Positions 32,710 through 42,139 of a DNA stretch of 64,000 nt are shown piece by piece. A program made the translations under genes and the position numbers. Source of the DNA: DATIUV01 sp049322755 (GTDB taxonomy: Bacteria > Pseudomonadota > Gammaproteobacteria > Burkholderiales > UBA6910); NCBI GenBank assembly GCA_049322755.1, contig JBMOQX010000031.1, positions 1 to 64,000 on the forward strand, given 5' to 3'. The notes below the pieces were generated by a model. That model ran no database searches and had not been told where the DNA came from. It saw only the letters and a program-made list of their open reading frames with translations. Each line of letters starts with the position of its first letter. Position 1 is the first letter of the stretch.

Positions 32710-33570
32710 ATGGCCGACATCCTCGTCATCGGTTCCGGCGTCATGGGCCGAGGCATTGCGGCGTCGTTCGCCCGCGGCGGGGCGCGCACCCGCATCGTGT
32801 CGCGCGACCCGTCGCGGCTGAAGGATCTGCCGGCGGGGGTCGGCGCCATCGCCAGGCTCCCCGCCGAGGTCCCCGACCTGATCGTCGAATCGATCCCGGA
32901 GCAGCGCGAGCTCAAGGTGGCCTGCTATCGCGAGGTGGAGGCGGCCTACCCCGGCGGTGTGCCGCTGGCGAGCAACACGTCGGCACTCGACCTGGAGGAC
33001 CTGGCGAGCGCGCTGTCGCGGCCGCGGTTCTTCCTCAGCATTCACTATTTCATGCCGGCGGACGTGACGCCGCTGGTGGAGGTGGCGCCGGTCGCCGCCA
33101 CCGATCCCGCGCTCGTGCCGAAGGCGGTGAAGCTCCTCGAGCAGTCCGGCAAGCGCTGCATCGTGCTCAAGCGCGCGGTTCCCGGACTGCTGATCAACCG
33201 GCTGCAGCACGCGATCCTGCACGAGGCCTACCAGCTCATCGACCAGGGCGTCGCCACCGCCGCCGACGTGGACCGGGTGGCGCGCGAGCTGCTGGGACCG
33301 CGCATGTCCCTGACGGGACTCATCGAGCAGAAGGACCTGAGCGGGCTCGACACCCACGCCTGGGCGCAGCGCGCGCTGGTGCCGGAGCTGGGGCTGTCGC
33401 GCGAGCCGGCGCGCTGCCTGCAGGATCTGTTCGCGGCCGGCCACCTGGGCATCAAGACCGGCCGCGGCTTCTACGACTGGCGCGACCGCGACGGTCCGGC
33501 CTACAAGGCGGCCTCGGCGCGCAAGCTGGAGAAGCTGCTCGCCTACCTGGACGCACTGCGCGCGGAGTGA
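32710..33570 (+). CDS. 3-hydroxyacyl-CoA dehydrogenase-family hydroxyacid dehydrogenase
   Basis: A 286-residue NAD-binding dehydrogenase. The start at 32710 has AAGGAG upstream. The Rossmann motif GSGVMGRGIAASFARGG is at residues 7-23. The catalytic Ser/His/Glu region is visible: SNTSALDLEDL and SIHYFMPADVTPLVEV. The second domain ends with GIKTGRGFYDW, the usual 3HCDH end motif. Short single-function members of this size act on L-3-hydroxyacids, L-gulonate or carnitine rather than CoA thioesters. It completes the rightward arm of the catabolic locus. Confidence 0.87.
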   Translation: MADILVIGSGVMGRGIAASFARGGARTRIVSRDPSRLKDLPAGVGAIARLPAEVPDLIVESIPEQRELKVACYREVEAAYPGGVPLASNTSALDLEDLASALSRPRFFLSIHYFMPADVTPLVEVAPVAATDPALVPKAVKLLEQSGKRCIVLKRAVPGLLINRLQHAILHEAYQLIDQGVATAADVDRVARELLGPRMSLTGLIEQKDLSGLDTHAWAQRALVPELGLSREPARCLQDLFAAGHLGIKTGRGFYDWRDRDGPAYKAASARKLEKLLAYLDALRAE

Positions 33571-33723
33571 CCACGGCGCCCGAGCCCCCCGCGGACCCGC
33601 CGGTCGAAATCAACGTCGGTCGCGCGCAGGAGCGGCTGAAACTGGCGCCGCGCCTGGCGCTCCCCGGCGTCCGGCGCCCTGCAGCAGGCGGCGGGCGGGA
33701 GCGGCCCCGCCGCCGGCAGCGCG

Positions 33724-33924
33724 TCAATCGACGACGAATGTCACCTTCATATCGACGCGGAAGCCTTCGATCTTGCCGTCGTTGACGACCACCTTTTGTT
33801 CCTTGATCCAGGCGCCATTGATGTGGCGCACGGTCTTCGCCGCGTCGCCGATCCCCTGGCGAATCGCGTCTTCGAAGCTCTTGGATGATTCGGACGTGAT
33901 TTCGATCACCTTGGCGATGCCCAT
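33724..33924 (-). CDS. Dodecin family flavin-binding protein
   Basis: A 66-residue protein of exactly dodecin length that assembles into a hollow dodecamer storing or buffering FMN/riboflavin. The family pattern is intact: KVIEITSESSKSFEDAI, AAKTVRHINGAWI with the flavin-stacking Trp39, and GKIEGFRVDMKVTFVVD at the C-terminus. An AAGGAGG site precedes the ATG at 33924. It is transcribed leftwards alone. Confidence 0.95.
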   Translation of the reverse strand: MGIAKVIEITSESSKSFEDAIRQGIGDAAKTVRHINGAWIKEQKVVVNDGKIEGFRVDMKVTFVVD

Positions 33925-34114
33925 GGTGTCCTCCTTGGTGCGGTCGAATGAAGGCCGGCGCGCAGCGACGACCCGTTTCCCCGCGCGCCCCGCGTTGCTA
34001 CGGGTGGGACTCCGGCGAACCCCGCGCGTTCCCGCGCCCGGCGGCCGCGGCCTGCGTCGCTGCGATCCGGCGTTAGAATGGCGTCCCAGCCTGGTTCAAC
34101 GCGAGGAGAGCCCC

Positions 34115-34552
34115 ATGTACCGGAAGATTTTCGTGCCGCTCGACGGCAGCAAAGCATCGCAGACCGCGCTCGACGAGGCGTTGAAATTCGCCAAGTCGCA
34201 GGGCGCCCGGGTTTGCCTCGCGCACGTGTACGAAAGCTTCGAGCACACCAGCCCCGACGGCAAGGTGGACCTGACCCAGGCTCTGCGGGCCGAGGGTCAG
34301 CTCCTGCTGGACGAAGCCGCCGCCCGCGCACGCGGCGCGGGCGTGGCGTTCGATACGCGGCTGGTCGAAGCGGCCGGGCGCCGGACCTCCGCCGTCCTGG
34401 TGGACGAGGCCGAGCGCTGGGGTGCGGACCTGGTGATGATGGGCACCCACGGGCGCCACGGTTTCGAGCGCCTGGTGCTGGGCAGCGTCGCGGAAGGCGT
34501 GGTGCGCCGCTCGCCCCTGCCGGTGACCCTGGTGCCCGTGGAGGACGCCTAG
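34115..34552 (+). CDS. Universal stress protein (UspA superfamily)
   Basis: A 145-residue single-domain Usp. The N-terminus MYRKIFVPLDGSKASQTAL and the ATP-binding motif GTHGRHGFERLVLGSVAEGV (G-2x-G-9x-G-S/T) are complete, so it probably binds ATP. GAGGAG lies just upstream of the ATG at 34115; the frame is open further left but without a start site. Its stop overlaps the stop of the convergent mnmC gene by four bases. Confidence 0.94.
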   Translation: MYRKIFVPLDGSKASQTALDEALKFAKSQGARVCLAHVYESFEHTSPDGKVDLTQALRAEGQLLLDEAAARARGAGVAFDTRLVEAAGRRTSAVLVDEAERWGADLVMMGTHGRHGFERLVLGSVAEGVVRRSPLPVTLVPVEDA

Positions 34553-36453
34553 GGGTTTTCCGGACCGCTCCGGTAGCGGGCGGGATCCAGAGCCGCCAGC
34601 ACGTCCCGCTCCAGCGGCAGCGGATCGCCGCACACCAGGCTCGCCACCAGCTCCGCGGCGAGCCCCGACCAAGCGAGCCCGCGCGCCCCCAGCGCCAGGC
34701 AGGCGTAGAGCGGCGGCTCGCCCGCGTTGCGCGCCAGCGCCCCCGCCAGCGGGAACCGGTCCGCGCTCACCGCGCGGAAACCCACCCAGGCATCGAGCCG
34801 CTGCGGGTCGAGCCCGGCGCCATAGCCCGGCAGCATGCGCTCCAGACGCCCGAGATTTTCCAGGTTGTCAGCGGCCCGCGGCGTGCGCTCGGGATCCTCC
34901 TCGCCGAACGTCGCGCCCAGCGCGTGCCAGCCATCGACGGCGGGCGTGATGCAGCCTTCCCGGCATACCGGCACCTGCGGGGCCGGGGCCCGCGCCGGAA
35001 TCAGCGTCGTCTGGCCCCGCACCGGCCGCACCGGCAGCCAGGCCGCCGCGGGCAGACCGGTCACCTGCCAGGCGTTGGCGAGAATCACGGCATCGGCGGC
35101 ACAGATGACGGCACCCGCTGCATCGGCCACCTGCCAGCCGTCCGATTGCGGGCGCAGCTGCACCGCTTCGCGCGAGTACACCCGCCTTACCCCCTCGCCC
35201 GCGCGAGCGAGCCGGGCTTCGCACACCGACGGTGCCACCGCCCACGCGCCGCCGGCAAACCAGACGCCGGGTCCCGACACCGGCACGCCGGCGATGGCGG
35301 CGGCTTCGGCCTGATCCACCCCGCGCACGAAATCGGCGGGCGCCGCCATGCGCGCGGTGTCCGCCGCGATCTTGCCGGCGTGCCGCTCGCCACGGGAAAG
35401 CTGCAGGACGCCGCTCGCGCCCCAGCGCAGCGGCTCCCCGCCCCGGGTCAGCTCGTGCGTCCCGTAGGCTGCGGCCGCCGCGGTGAAACGGCTCTGGGGC
35501 GTCCAGGCCGCCGACACCATCGGGCGCAGCACGCCGCAAGGGTTGGCGGAAGCCTCCCGCGCCGGCCCGGCGTGCCGCTCGATCAGATCCACCGCCACGC
35601 CGCGGGCGGCAAGACGTTCCGCGCAGGCGGTTCCCGCAAGCCCCGCGCCGATTACGGCGACCCGCACGGGCGCCGCCGCGGGCGTGCCGCCGCGGCCCGA
35701 GAAAACGCCCGCGAGCATCTCGCGCTTGCGGCCGAACCCGGCGCGTTTCTCCAGCCGGAAGCCCGCTGCCGCCGCCCGCGCCCGGACCTCGCCGGCGACG
35801 GTATAGGTGGCCAGCGTCGCGCCGGGCGCGGCGAGCCGCGCCAGTTGACCGAACACGCGCTCGCTCCACATCGCCGGATTGCGGGCCGGCGCGAAACCAT
35901 CGAGATAGAACGCGTCCGCGCCCGCCTCCAGCGCCCCCAGCATGACCTCGGCCTCCCCCAGCGCGAGCGTCAGCGTCACGCGCCCGCCGTCGAAGTGCCG
36001 GCGGTGGAATCCCGGCACCAGCGGCGGGTACGCGGCCGTCAGCGCGCGGGGCAACTCCGCCAGCTCGCGCCAGGGCGCCAGCGCCGCTGCCAAATCGTCC
36101 CGCGCCAACGGGTGCGCCTCGACCGAGAAATAATGCAGCCGCCGCGGCGCAGCGGGGTCGGCGCGCCAGGCCTGCCACGTGGCAAGGAAATTGAGCCCGG
36201 TGCCGAAGCCCGTTTCCACCACCACGAAGCGGCTGCGCCCGCGCCAGCGTTCCGGCAAGCCGTTGCCGGCGAGGAACACCTGGCGGGTCTCGGCGACACC
36301 GCCGTCCCGGGAGAAATAGACGTCGCCATAGGCGGCCGAGAACGGCGTGCCGTCGGCGGACGCGTCGAGCCGCGCGGGTGTGATGGGGGCCGATCCGGGG
36401 CTCACGGCATGATCGCGCGCGACCGGGCCGCGCGCCGCGGGCTGTGCCGGCAT
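34549..36453 (-). CDS. mnmC: Bifunctional tRNA modification enzyme MnmC
   Basis: A 634-residue fusion that finishes the mnm5s2U wobble modification of tRNA. The N-terminal SAM methyltransferase domain holds VVVETGFGTGLNFLATW at residues 77-93 and FYLDGFAPARNPAMW at 181-195. The C-terminal FAD-dependent oxidoreductase domain starts at VRVAVIGAGLAGTACAERL (262-280) and includes PVRPVRGQ. In known MnmC the oxidase removes the carboxymethyl group and the methyltransferase methylates the resulting amine. Length is normal. The first 20 residues are poorly conserved and the start may lie slightly downstream, since no strong ribosome site precedes 36453. Confidence 0.95.
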   Translation of the reverse strand: MPAQPAARGPVARDHAVSPGSAPITPARLDASADGTPFSAAYGDVYFSRDGGVAETRQVFLAGNGLPERWRGRSRFVVVETGFGTGLNFLATWQAWRADPAAPRRLHYFSVEAHPLARDDLAAALAPWRELAELPRALTAAYPPLVPGFHRRHFDGGRVTLTLALGEAEVMLGALEAGADAFYLDGFAPARNPAMWSERVFGQLARLAAPGATLATYTVAGEVRARAAAAGFRLEKRAGFGRKREMLAGVFSGRGGTPAAAPVRVAVIGAGLAGTACAERLAARGVAVDLIERHAGPAREASANPCGVLRPMVSAAWTPQSRFTAAAAAYGTHELTRGGEPLRWGASGVLQLSRGERHAGKIAADTARMAAPADFVRGVDQAEAAAIAGVPVSGPGVWFAGGAWAVAPSVCEARLARAGEGVRRVYSREAVQLRPQSDGWQVADAAGAVICAADAVILANAWQVTGLPAAAWLPVRPVRGQTTLIPARAPAPQVPVCREGCITPAVDGWHALGATFGEEDPERTPRAADNLENLGRLERMLPGYGAGLDPQRLDAWVGFRAVSADRFPLAGALARNAGEPPLYACLALGARGLAWSGLAAELVASLVCGDPLPLERDVLAALDPARYRSGPENP

Positions 36454-36519
36454 TGCACATCGGCGCCGCCGCCGCTAGTGTTCAGGCAATCGCCTCTGTC
36501 CAGACGGCCCGCCGCTCGC

Positions 36520-36927
36520 ATGCCGATCCGATATCTGCTTCCGCGCTTCATGATCCTCGCAACGCTCGCCGCCGCGCCGCCGGCCAGCGCCGCCGACTGG
36601 CAGAAGGTCGGCGGCAGCTCCAGGCTCGATCTCTACGTCGACCGCGGCAGCATAACGCGGGAAGGATCGCGCGTGGCGGCGCTGATACGCACCGAGTGGG
36701 CCCAACCGCAGGCCGGGGCGCGCATGACCTACCGCTCCAGCATGTCCCGGGACGAATTCGACTGCGACGAAGGCAGGAGCCGCACGCTGGAGCTGACGCT
36801 CTACGCGGAGAGCAACCTGGCCGGCGAGGCGGTGCGCACCGGCCTCGCCCCTTCCGCGCCCTGGCGCTACGCGGGCCCGGGCACCATGGCGGAGAACACG
36901 CTTAAGGCGGTGTGCGCGACGCGATAG
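36520..36927 (+). CDS. Surface-adhesin-E-like secreted protein
   Basis: A 135-residue protein with a signal peptide (residues 1-24, FMILATLAAAPPASA). The mature part follows the pattern of the surface-adhesin protein E family common in Betaproteobacteria: W-x-K-V at the start, LYVDRGSITREG, then a beta-rich stretch and EFDCDEGRSRTLEL with a conserved Cys that may pair with the C-terminal Cys (AVCATR). The cellular role is not established. It lies divergent from mnmC with 66 bases between starts. Confidence 0.78.
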   Translation: MPIRYLLPRFMILATLAAAPPASAADWQKVGGSSRLDLYVDRGSITREGSRVAALIRTEWAQPQAGARMTYRSSMSRDEFDCDEGRSRTLELTLYAESNLAGEAVRTGLAPSAPWRYAGPGTMAENTLKAVCATR

Positions 36928-36991
36928 GCTTTTCGGCACGGCGGCCGATCAACGCGCGAACGGACACATCCGTCGCGCAGGAGCAGCGAGG

Positions 36992-38233
36992 TCAGTGGAA
37001 ATCGCCGAGTCTCGATCGCACCCGCGCAAGTCGCCGCCGCTTGCGCTCCCTGAGCGCGGTGACGACGGCGCCCACCAGTCCTGGCAGTCCGAGACTGGCG
37101 AACGCGAGGCCCCACGCGAGCGCGCTGGCACCGCCGCCTGCGAGGTCGAGCACGCTGCCGAAGACCAGTGGCGCCACCAGGCCGGCGCCGAAGCCGAAGA
37201 ACGAATGCACCGCCATGACGGCGCCGCGCTGGTGCGCCGGCGCCGCCGCCACCACCCCCGCCGTGAGCGCCGAGGAGTCGCTCATCACCAGAACGAAGTA
37301 GACGGACGCCGCCACCACCACCGCCAGCGGCGAGAACAGCGCCGAGAAACCGGTGATGCAACCCACGGCGCCCGAGATGCCGACCATCGCCAGCACCACG
37401 CGCCGGCGGCCGAACCGCGTCGCCACCTCGTTGCCCAGGATGCTGGCCACCGGCGCCGCCAGGTTGATCGCGGCCGCGACGCTGGCCGGCTCCCACGTCA
37501 GCCGCGGTGTCAGGGTCCCCGCCGACATGCCGAAGGCGAGAAACACCACCAGCCACGAGCGCAGGCCGAAAAGCTCCCAGCAATGCACCACGTAGCCGGC
37601 CACATAGGACATGGCGGCGCGGTTCGTCAGCACCGACCCGAAGCCTGCGCTCGGCACGGTCTCGCGCGCCGTGCGCGGGGCCCTGGGCGCGAGTCCCCGC
37701 AGCACCAGGGCCCCGGCCGCGAGCGGACCCAGCGCGGAAATCACGAAGACCCCCTTCCACCCGAGCGGCGCCTGCAGCACGCCCGCCAGCAGCAGCGAGA
37801 CGCTGGCGCCGATGCCGAAGCTGGAGGTGTAGAACGCCACCGCACGGCCCTGGCCCCTGCCCGGCAGCCTTTCCGCCAGCGCCTTGAGGCCGGGCATGTA
37901 GGTACCGGCGACACCGGCGCCGGCCATCGCCTGGAACAGGCTGGCGCTCCAGACGCCATCGGCCAGCAGCGCGAAGCCCAGCCCGCCCGCCGCTGCCAGC
38001 GCGCACGATGCGGCGTAGACGCGGCGCACGTCGAACACGTCCGTGAGTGTCGTCAGCACCACCACGGACACCATGTAGCCGGCGAAGAACACCCCGCTGA
38101 CCAGGCCGGCCTGGAAATTGGTCATCCCCCACGCGTCGCGCAGCTCGGCGAGCAGCGCGGGATAGGTGGAGAACCCGGTCATGCTGAGGATGTGCGCGAG
38201 GCACATCAGGACGGTCAGGCGGACCCAGCTCAT
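36992..38233 (-). CDS. MFS transporter
   Basis: A 413-residue major facilitator with twelve predicted helices. The start at 38233 (MSWVRLTVLMCLAHILSM) begins directly at helix 1; an open extension to 38368 has no membrane or ribosome-site support. Loop 2-3 contains the family-type TLTDVFDVRRVY segment, and GNEVATRFGRRRVVL provides the equivalent in the second half. The substrate is unknown. It converges on the adhesin-like gene and diverges from the sensor kinase gene. Confidence 0.87.
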   Translation of the reverse strand: MSWVRLTVLMCLAHILSMTGFSTYPALLAELRDAWGMTNFQAGLVSGVFFAGYMVSVVVLTTLTDVFDVRRVYAASCALAAAGGLGFALLADGVWSASLFQAMAGAGVAGTYMPGLKALAERLPGRGQGRAVAFYTSSFGIGASVSLLLAGVLQAPLGWKGVFVISALGPLAAGALVLRGLAPRAPRTARETVPSAGFGSVLTNRAAMSYVAGYVVHCWELFGLRSWLVVFLAFGMSAGTLTPRLTWEPASVAAAINLAAPVASILGNEVATRFGRRRVVLAMVGISGAVGCITGFSALFSPLAVVVAASVYFVLVMSDSSALTAGVVAAAPAHQRGAVMAVHSFFGFGAGLVAPLVFGSVLDLAGGGASALAWGLAFASLGLPGLVGAVVTALRERKRRRLARVRSRLGDFH

Positions 38234-38446
38234 GGCGTGGCAGCGGACAACGGCAGCGAACCAAGGAATCCGAAGCCTACGCCGCGGCGATGCAACGTGG
38301 CACGTCCCGTCGTGGGTCCCCCCAAGACGGCCCGAGACCCAGGGTTGGGAGCCGGCACCAGCCCGCACCGGTCCGCCGGCGTCTTTGCTGCAACCGAATA
38401 AAGATTTGTCGATCAGTTGATTGTGAAGGATACTTCATGCACGCTC

Positions 38447-38475
38447 TTGACATTTAAGCCGCCAGCCGTGATACC
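38447..38475 (+). promoter_or_regulatory. Putative promoter for the sensor kinase operon
   Basis: The 390-base gap between the MFS gene (start 38233) and the kinase gene (start 38622) is the only AT-richer stretch nearby. It holds a perfect TTGACA at 38447-38452 and, 17 bases later, GATACC at 38470-38475 (three matches to the -10 consensus). The leader would be about 140 bases. No RNA gene or clear terminator was seen in the rest of the gap. Confidence 0.45.
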
Positions 38476-38621
38476 CGGACGCTGTCCTGCAACATGCCAC
38501 CTTTCTTCCCTATAGTCGGCGCCGCAGCCCCATCGCCGCGTGATGCTGCGGCAGCGTCGCGAGCGTCTCGCGACCCCGGTTCCGCCGCAACCGGTCGCCG
38601 CCCCCATCCCCGCGTGACCGG

Positions 38622-41600
38622 ATGAGGATGTTTTCCAGCGTGCGTGCCAGCCTGGTCGGGTTGGGGCTGATCGCGGTGGTGCCGCTGATCGCGCTGTTCG
38701 GCTGGAACGCCTGGCAGGCCTACGAGTCCGCCGTCGCCCTCGCCCGGGACGACCTCGCGCGCACCGCGCGGCTGCTCGCCGAGGACATGGCGGAAGATAT
38801 GCGCGCGGCGCAGCGGCTGCTGCACGCGCTCGGCGCGCATCCCGACGTGCGCGCGGCGCGCAACCCGCAATGCGGCGAGATCCTGCGCGCGCAACTGGCG
38901 CACAGCAGGCGTTATACCACCTTCTTCGTCGCGGACCGCGACGGGCGCTCGCTGTGCGATGCGCTGCGGACGGCCCGGCCCGAGAATTACGCCGACCGGG
39001 AGTACTTCGCGCGCGCGCTCCTCGAGCGCGCGCCGGTGGTGGGCCGCCCGGTGGTGGGCCGCGCCACCGGCCGGCCGGTGCTGCCGGTCGCCGTCCCGCT
39101 GCTGGACGCCGCCGGCGAAGTCGAGCGCCTGATCGTCACCGGGCTCGACCTGGAGCAGCTGGGCGCGTCGCGGGGGTTCGCCCGCACCGTCAACCACCCC
39201 GCGTTCACGATCTGGGACACGTTCGGCACCATCCTGTACCGCTATCCCGAGAACGAGAAATGGGTCGGGCAGCGTTTCCCCGACCTCGCGCTGACCCAGG
39301 CCATGCGCTCCGCCGGCGGCGCGGTCACGCTCGATGCGGCGGGCCTCGACGGCGTCGCCCGCGTATACGCCGCCGACACCCTGGAGGAGTTCCCCGACAC
39401 CGGCATCATTCTCAGCCTGGGTCTGGCACGCGCCGACCTCGTGGCGCGCGCCGAGCAGGTGCTGGCGCGCTCCCTCACCGCGCTGGCGCTGGTGGTCGCG
39501 ACGCTGGTCGCCCTCGGCTGGGTGCTCTCCGAGCGCCTGCTGCGGCGCCCGGTGGCCCTGCTCGACGCCGCCCAGCGCCGCCTTGCTGCGGGCGATCTGG
39601 CGGCGCGCGTTCCGGCCGAGGGGGTCGGCGGCGAGCTGGGACGGCTGCTGGGCGGTTTCAACGACACCGCGGCGGCGCTCGAGACGAAGCACGCCGAGCT
39701 GCGCGCGCTCAACGCCGACCTCGAGCGGCGCGTCGCCGAGCGCACCGCCGCGCTGGAGGCCGCCCGGCGCGAGACCGAGGATCTGTACGACAACGCCCCC
39801 TGCGGCTACCACTCGCTCGATGCGCAGGGGACGGTGGTACGCATGAACGCCACCGAGCTGGCCTGGCTCGGCTACGCGCGCGACGACGTGGTGGGCCGCG
39901 TGAAGTTCGCCGATCTGCTCACGCCGCAGGGCGCGGAGACGTTCCGGCGTCGGTTCCCGGAATTCGTCCGCACCGGGCGCATCGCCGACGTGGAGTTCGA
40001 CCTCGTGCGCAAGGACGGCTCGACGCTGCCGGTGTCCCTGAGCGCCACCGCGCTGCGCGACGCCGGCGGGCGCTTCGTCATGTCGCGCTCGACCGTGTTC
40101 GACATCGCCGAGCGGCGCCGCGCCGCCGCCGAGATTGCGCGCAAGAACCAGGAGCTGCAGCGTGCGAACGAGATGAAGTCGCAGTTTCTCGCCACCATGT
40201 CGCACGAGCTGCGCACGCCGCTGAACGCCATCATCGGCTTCGCCGAGGTGCTGAAGGACGGCCTCGCCGGGGAGCTGACCGACGAGCAGAAAGCCTTCAC
40301 CGCCGACATTCACGCCAGCGGCCGCCATCTGCTCTCACTGATCAACGACATCCTCGACCTGTCGAAGGTGGAGGCCGGCATGATGACGCTGGAGGTGGAA
40401 CCGGTCGAGCTGGCGCCGTTGCTCCAGGGCAGCCTGACGATGGTGAAGGAGAAGGCGATGAAGCACCGGCTCGCGCTCGACCTGGCGATCGAGCCGGGGC
40501 TGCCCGCGTTCGCCGCCGACGCGAGGAAGGTGAAGCAGATCGTCTTCAACCTGCTCTCGAACGCGGTCAAGTTCACCCCCGAGGGCGGCCGCGTGCGGCT
40601 CTCGGCGCGGCGCGTGGCGCGGGCGCAGGTCGCGCTTCCCGCCGACCGTCCCGGACGCATGGGCGACCTGCCGGCCGACGCGACGCGGGAATTCGTCGAG
40701 ATCGCGGTCGCCGACAGCGGCATCGGCATCGCCGAGGCGGACCTGGAGCGTCTGTTCCAGTCGTTCGTGCAGATCGACAGCGCGCTCGGGCGCCAGCATC
40801 ACGGCACCGGTCTGGGGCTTGCGCTGGTGAAGCGCCTCGCGGCGCTGCACGGCGGCACGGCGGGCGTGGCGAGCGCGCCCGGGTGCGGATCGAGCTTTTT
40901 CGTCTGGCTGCCGCTCGCCGAAGCGGCCGCGCAGCCGCCGGCGCCCGCCGTCGCCGGTGCGGCGCGGCGGGAGCGCACGGAGCCGCTCGCGCTCGTCGTC
41001 GAGGACAACGACGACGTGGCGCGGATGATCGAGCGCGAGCTGCGCGCCGAAGGCTTCCGCTGCCGCCGCGCGGCCACCGCGGAGGAGGCGCTGGTGCGCG
41101 CGGCCAAGGAGCGCCCCGACCTGGTGACTCTCGACGTGTTCCTGCCGCACATGGACGGCTGGGAATTCCTGGAACGCTTGAAGGCGGACCCGGCGCTCGC
41201 CCACATCCCGGTGGTCATCGTCTCGGTCGCCGGCAACCTCGAGTACGGGATTGCGCTGGGTGCGACGCGGGTGCTGCAGAAGCCCTTCTCCAAGGCGGAG
41301 CTGCAAGCCACGCTGGCCGGCATCGTTCCCCTGGCCCCGGCCGGGGCCTCGGGCACCGTGCTGATCGCCGATGACAACCCGCAGGCGGTGGAGCTGCTCG
41401 CCGGCTATCTCGCCGACGCCAACTGCCGGCTGCTCAGGGCCTATGGCGGGCGCGAGGCGATCGAGGCGGCGCAGCGCCAGCGGCCGGACCTGATCCTGCT
41501 GGACCTGATGATGCCGGACGTGAGCGGCTTCGACGTGGTCGCACGGCTCAAGGCCGATCCCGCCACCGCGGCGATCCCGGTGGTCGTCGTCACGGCCAAG

Positions 41601-41732
41601 GATCTCACCGCGGAGGACCGGGCGGCGCTGAACGGCAGCGTGGAGCGCATCGTCGCCAAGGCGGGGATCGAGGCGAAGGACTTCGTCGCCGAGGTGCGTC
41701 GTGCCCTGCGCGGTCTGGGGGAAGGGCGCTGA
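38622..41732 (+). CDS. Hybrid sensor histidine kinase with two receiver domains
   Basis: A 1036-residue inner-membrane kinase. Order: TM1 (about 11-33), an extracytoplasmic dCache-like sensor (35-285, with ADRDGRSLCDALR and DREYFARAL), TM2 (285-305), HAMP (305-360), a short coiled coil, PAS (390-505), HisKA with phospho-acceptor His528 in SHELRTPLNAI, HATPase with N box NLLSNAVKFTPEGG and G boxes DSGIGIA and HGTGLGLALV, then two receivers with Asp838 (TLDVFLPHMDG) and Asp961 (LLDLMMPDVSG). It leads a three-gene operon with a lone receiver (2 bases later) and an HD-GYP response regulator, so it probably controls cyclic-di-GMP turnover. The ligand is unknown. Confidence 0.93.
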   Translation: MRMFSSVRASLVGLGLIAVVPLIALFGWNAWQAYESAVALARDDLARTARLLAEDMAEDMRAAQRLLHALGAHPDVRAARNPQCGEILRAQLAHSRRYTTFFVADRDGRSLCDALRTARPENYADREYFARALLERAPVVGRPVVGRATGRPVLPVAVPLLDAAGEVERLIVTGLDLEQLGASRGFARTVNHPAFTIWDTFGTILYRYPENEKWVGQRFPDLALTQAMRSAGGAVTLDAAGLDGVARVYAADTLEEFPDTGIILSLGLARADLVARAEQVLARSLTALALVVATLVALGWVLSERLLRRPVALLDAAQRRLAAGDLAARVPAEGVGGELGRLLGGFNDTAAALETKHAELRALNADLERRVAERTAALEAARRETEDLYDNAPCGYHSLDAQGTVVRMNATELAWLGYARDDVVGRVKFADLLTPQGAETFRRRFPEFVRTGRIADVEFDLVRKDGSTLPVSLSATALRDAGGRFVMSRSTVFDIAERRRAAAEIARKNQELQRANEMKSQFLATMSHELRTPLNAIIGFAEVLKDGLAGELTDEQKAFTADIHASGRHLLSLINDILDLSKVEAGMMTLEVEPVELAPLLQGSLTMVKEKAMKHRLALDLAIEPGLPAFAADARKVKQIVFNLLSNAVKFTPEGGRVRLSARRVARAQVALPADRPGRMGDLPADATREFVEIAVADSGIGIAEADLERLFQSFVQIDSALGRQHHGTGLGLALVKRLAALHGGTAGVASAPGCGSSFFVWLPLAEAAAQPPAPAVAGAARRERTEPLALVVEDNDDVARMIERELRAEGFRCRRAATAEEALVRAAKERPDLVTLDVFLPHMDGWEFLERLKADPALAHIPVVIVSVAGNLEYGIALGATRVLQKPFSKAELQATLAGIVPLAPAGASGTVLIADDNPQAVELLAGYLADANCRLLRAYGGREAIEAAQRQRPDLILLDLMMPDVSGFDVVARLKADPATAAIPVVVVTAKDLTAEDRAALNGSVERIVAKAGIEAKDFVAEVRRALRGLGEGR

Positions 41733-41734
41733 GG

Positions 41735-42139
41735 ATGGCACGCATCCTGGTGATCGAGGACAACCCGGCGAACGCGCGGTTCGCCGGCTTCGTGCTGACG
41801 AAAGCCGGCCATGAAGTGCTGCACGCCGCCGATGCGAGGTCGGGAATCGCGCTGGCGACGCAGCAGCGGCCCGATCTGGTCCTGATGGACATTCAGCTCC
41901 CGGGCATGGACGGACTGGAGGCGACGCGCCGGCTGAAGGCGGACCCGGCGACACGCGCCATCCGGGTGATCGCACTCACCGCTTTCGCGATGAAGGGCGA
42001 CGAAGACAGGGTCCGCGCCGCCGGCTGCGACGGCTACCTGACCAAGCCCTTCGAGCACCGGCAGCTGGTGGAGGCGGTGCAGGCGGCGCTGGCACCGGCG
42101 CCGGAATCCGGCAACCGGCCCGACGGAGGTGACCCTTGA
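41735..42139 (+). CDS. Single-domain CheY/DivK-like response regulator
   Basis: A 134-residue stand-alone receiver: acidic pocket IEDN at residues 7-10, phospho-acceptor Asp52 in LMDIQLPGMDG, Thr in ALTAFAM and Lys in LTKPF. There is no output domain. It lies between the hybrid kinase and the HD-GYP protein and overlaps the latter by four bases, so it could shuttle phosphate in a relay or act as a phosphate sink. The closest functional parallels are DivK-type receivers. Confidence 0.93.
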   Translation: MARILVIEDNPANARFAGFVLTKAGHEVLHAADARSGIALATQQRPDLVLMDIQLPGMDGLEATRRLKADPATRAIRVIALTAFAMKGDEDRVRAAGCDGYLTKPFEHRQLVEAVQAALAPAPESGNRPDGGDP

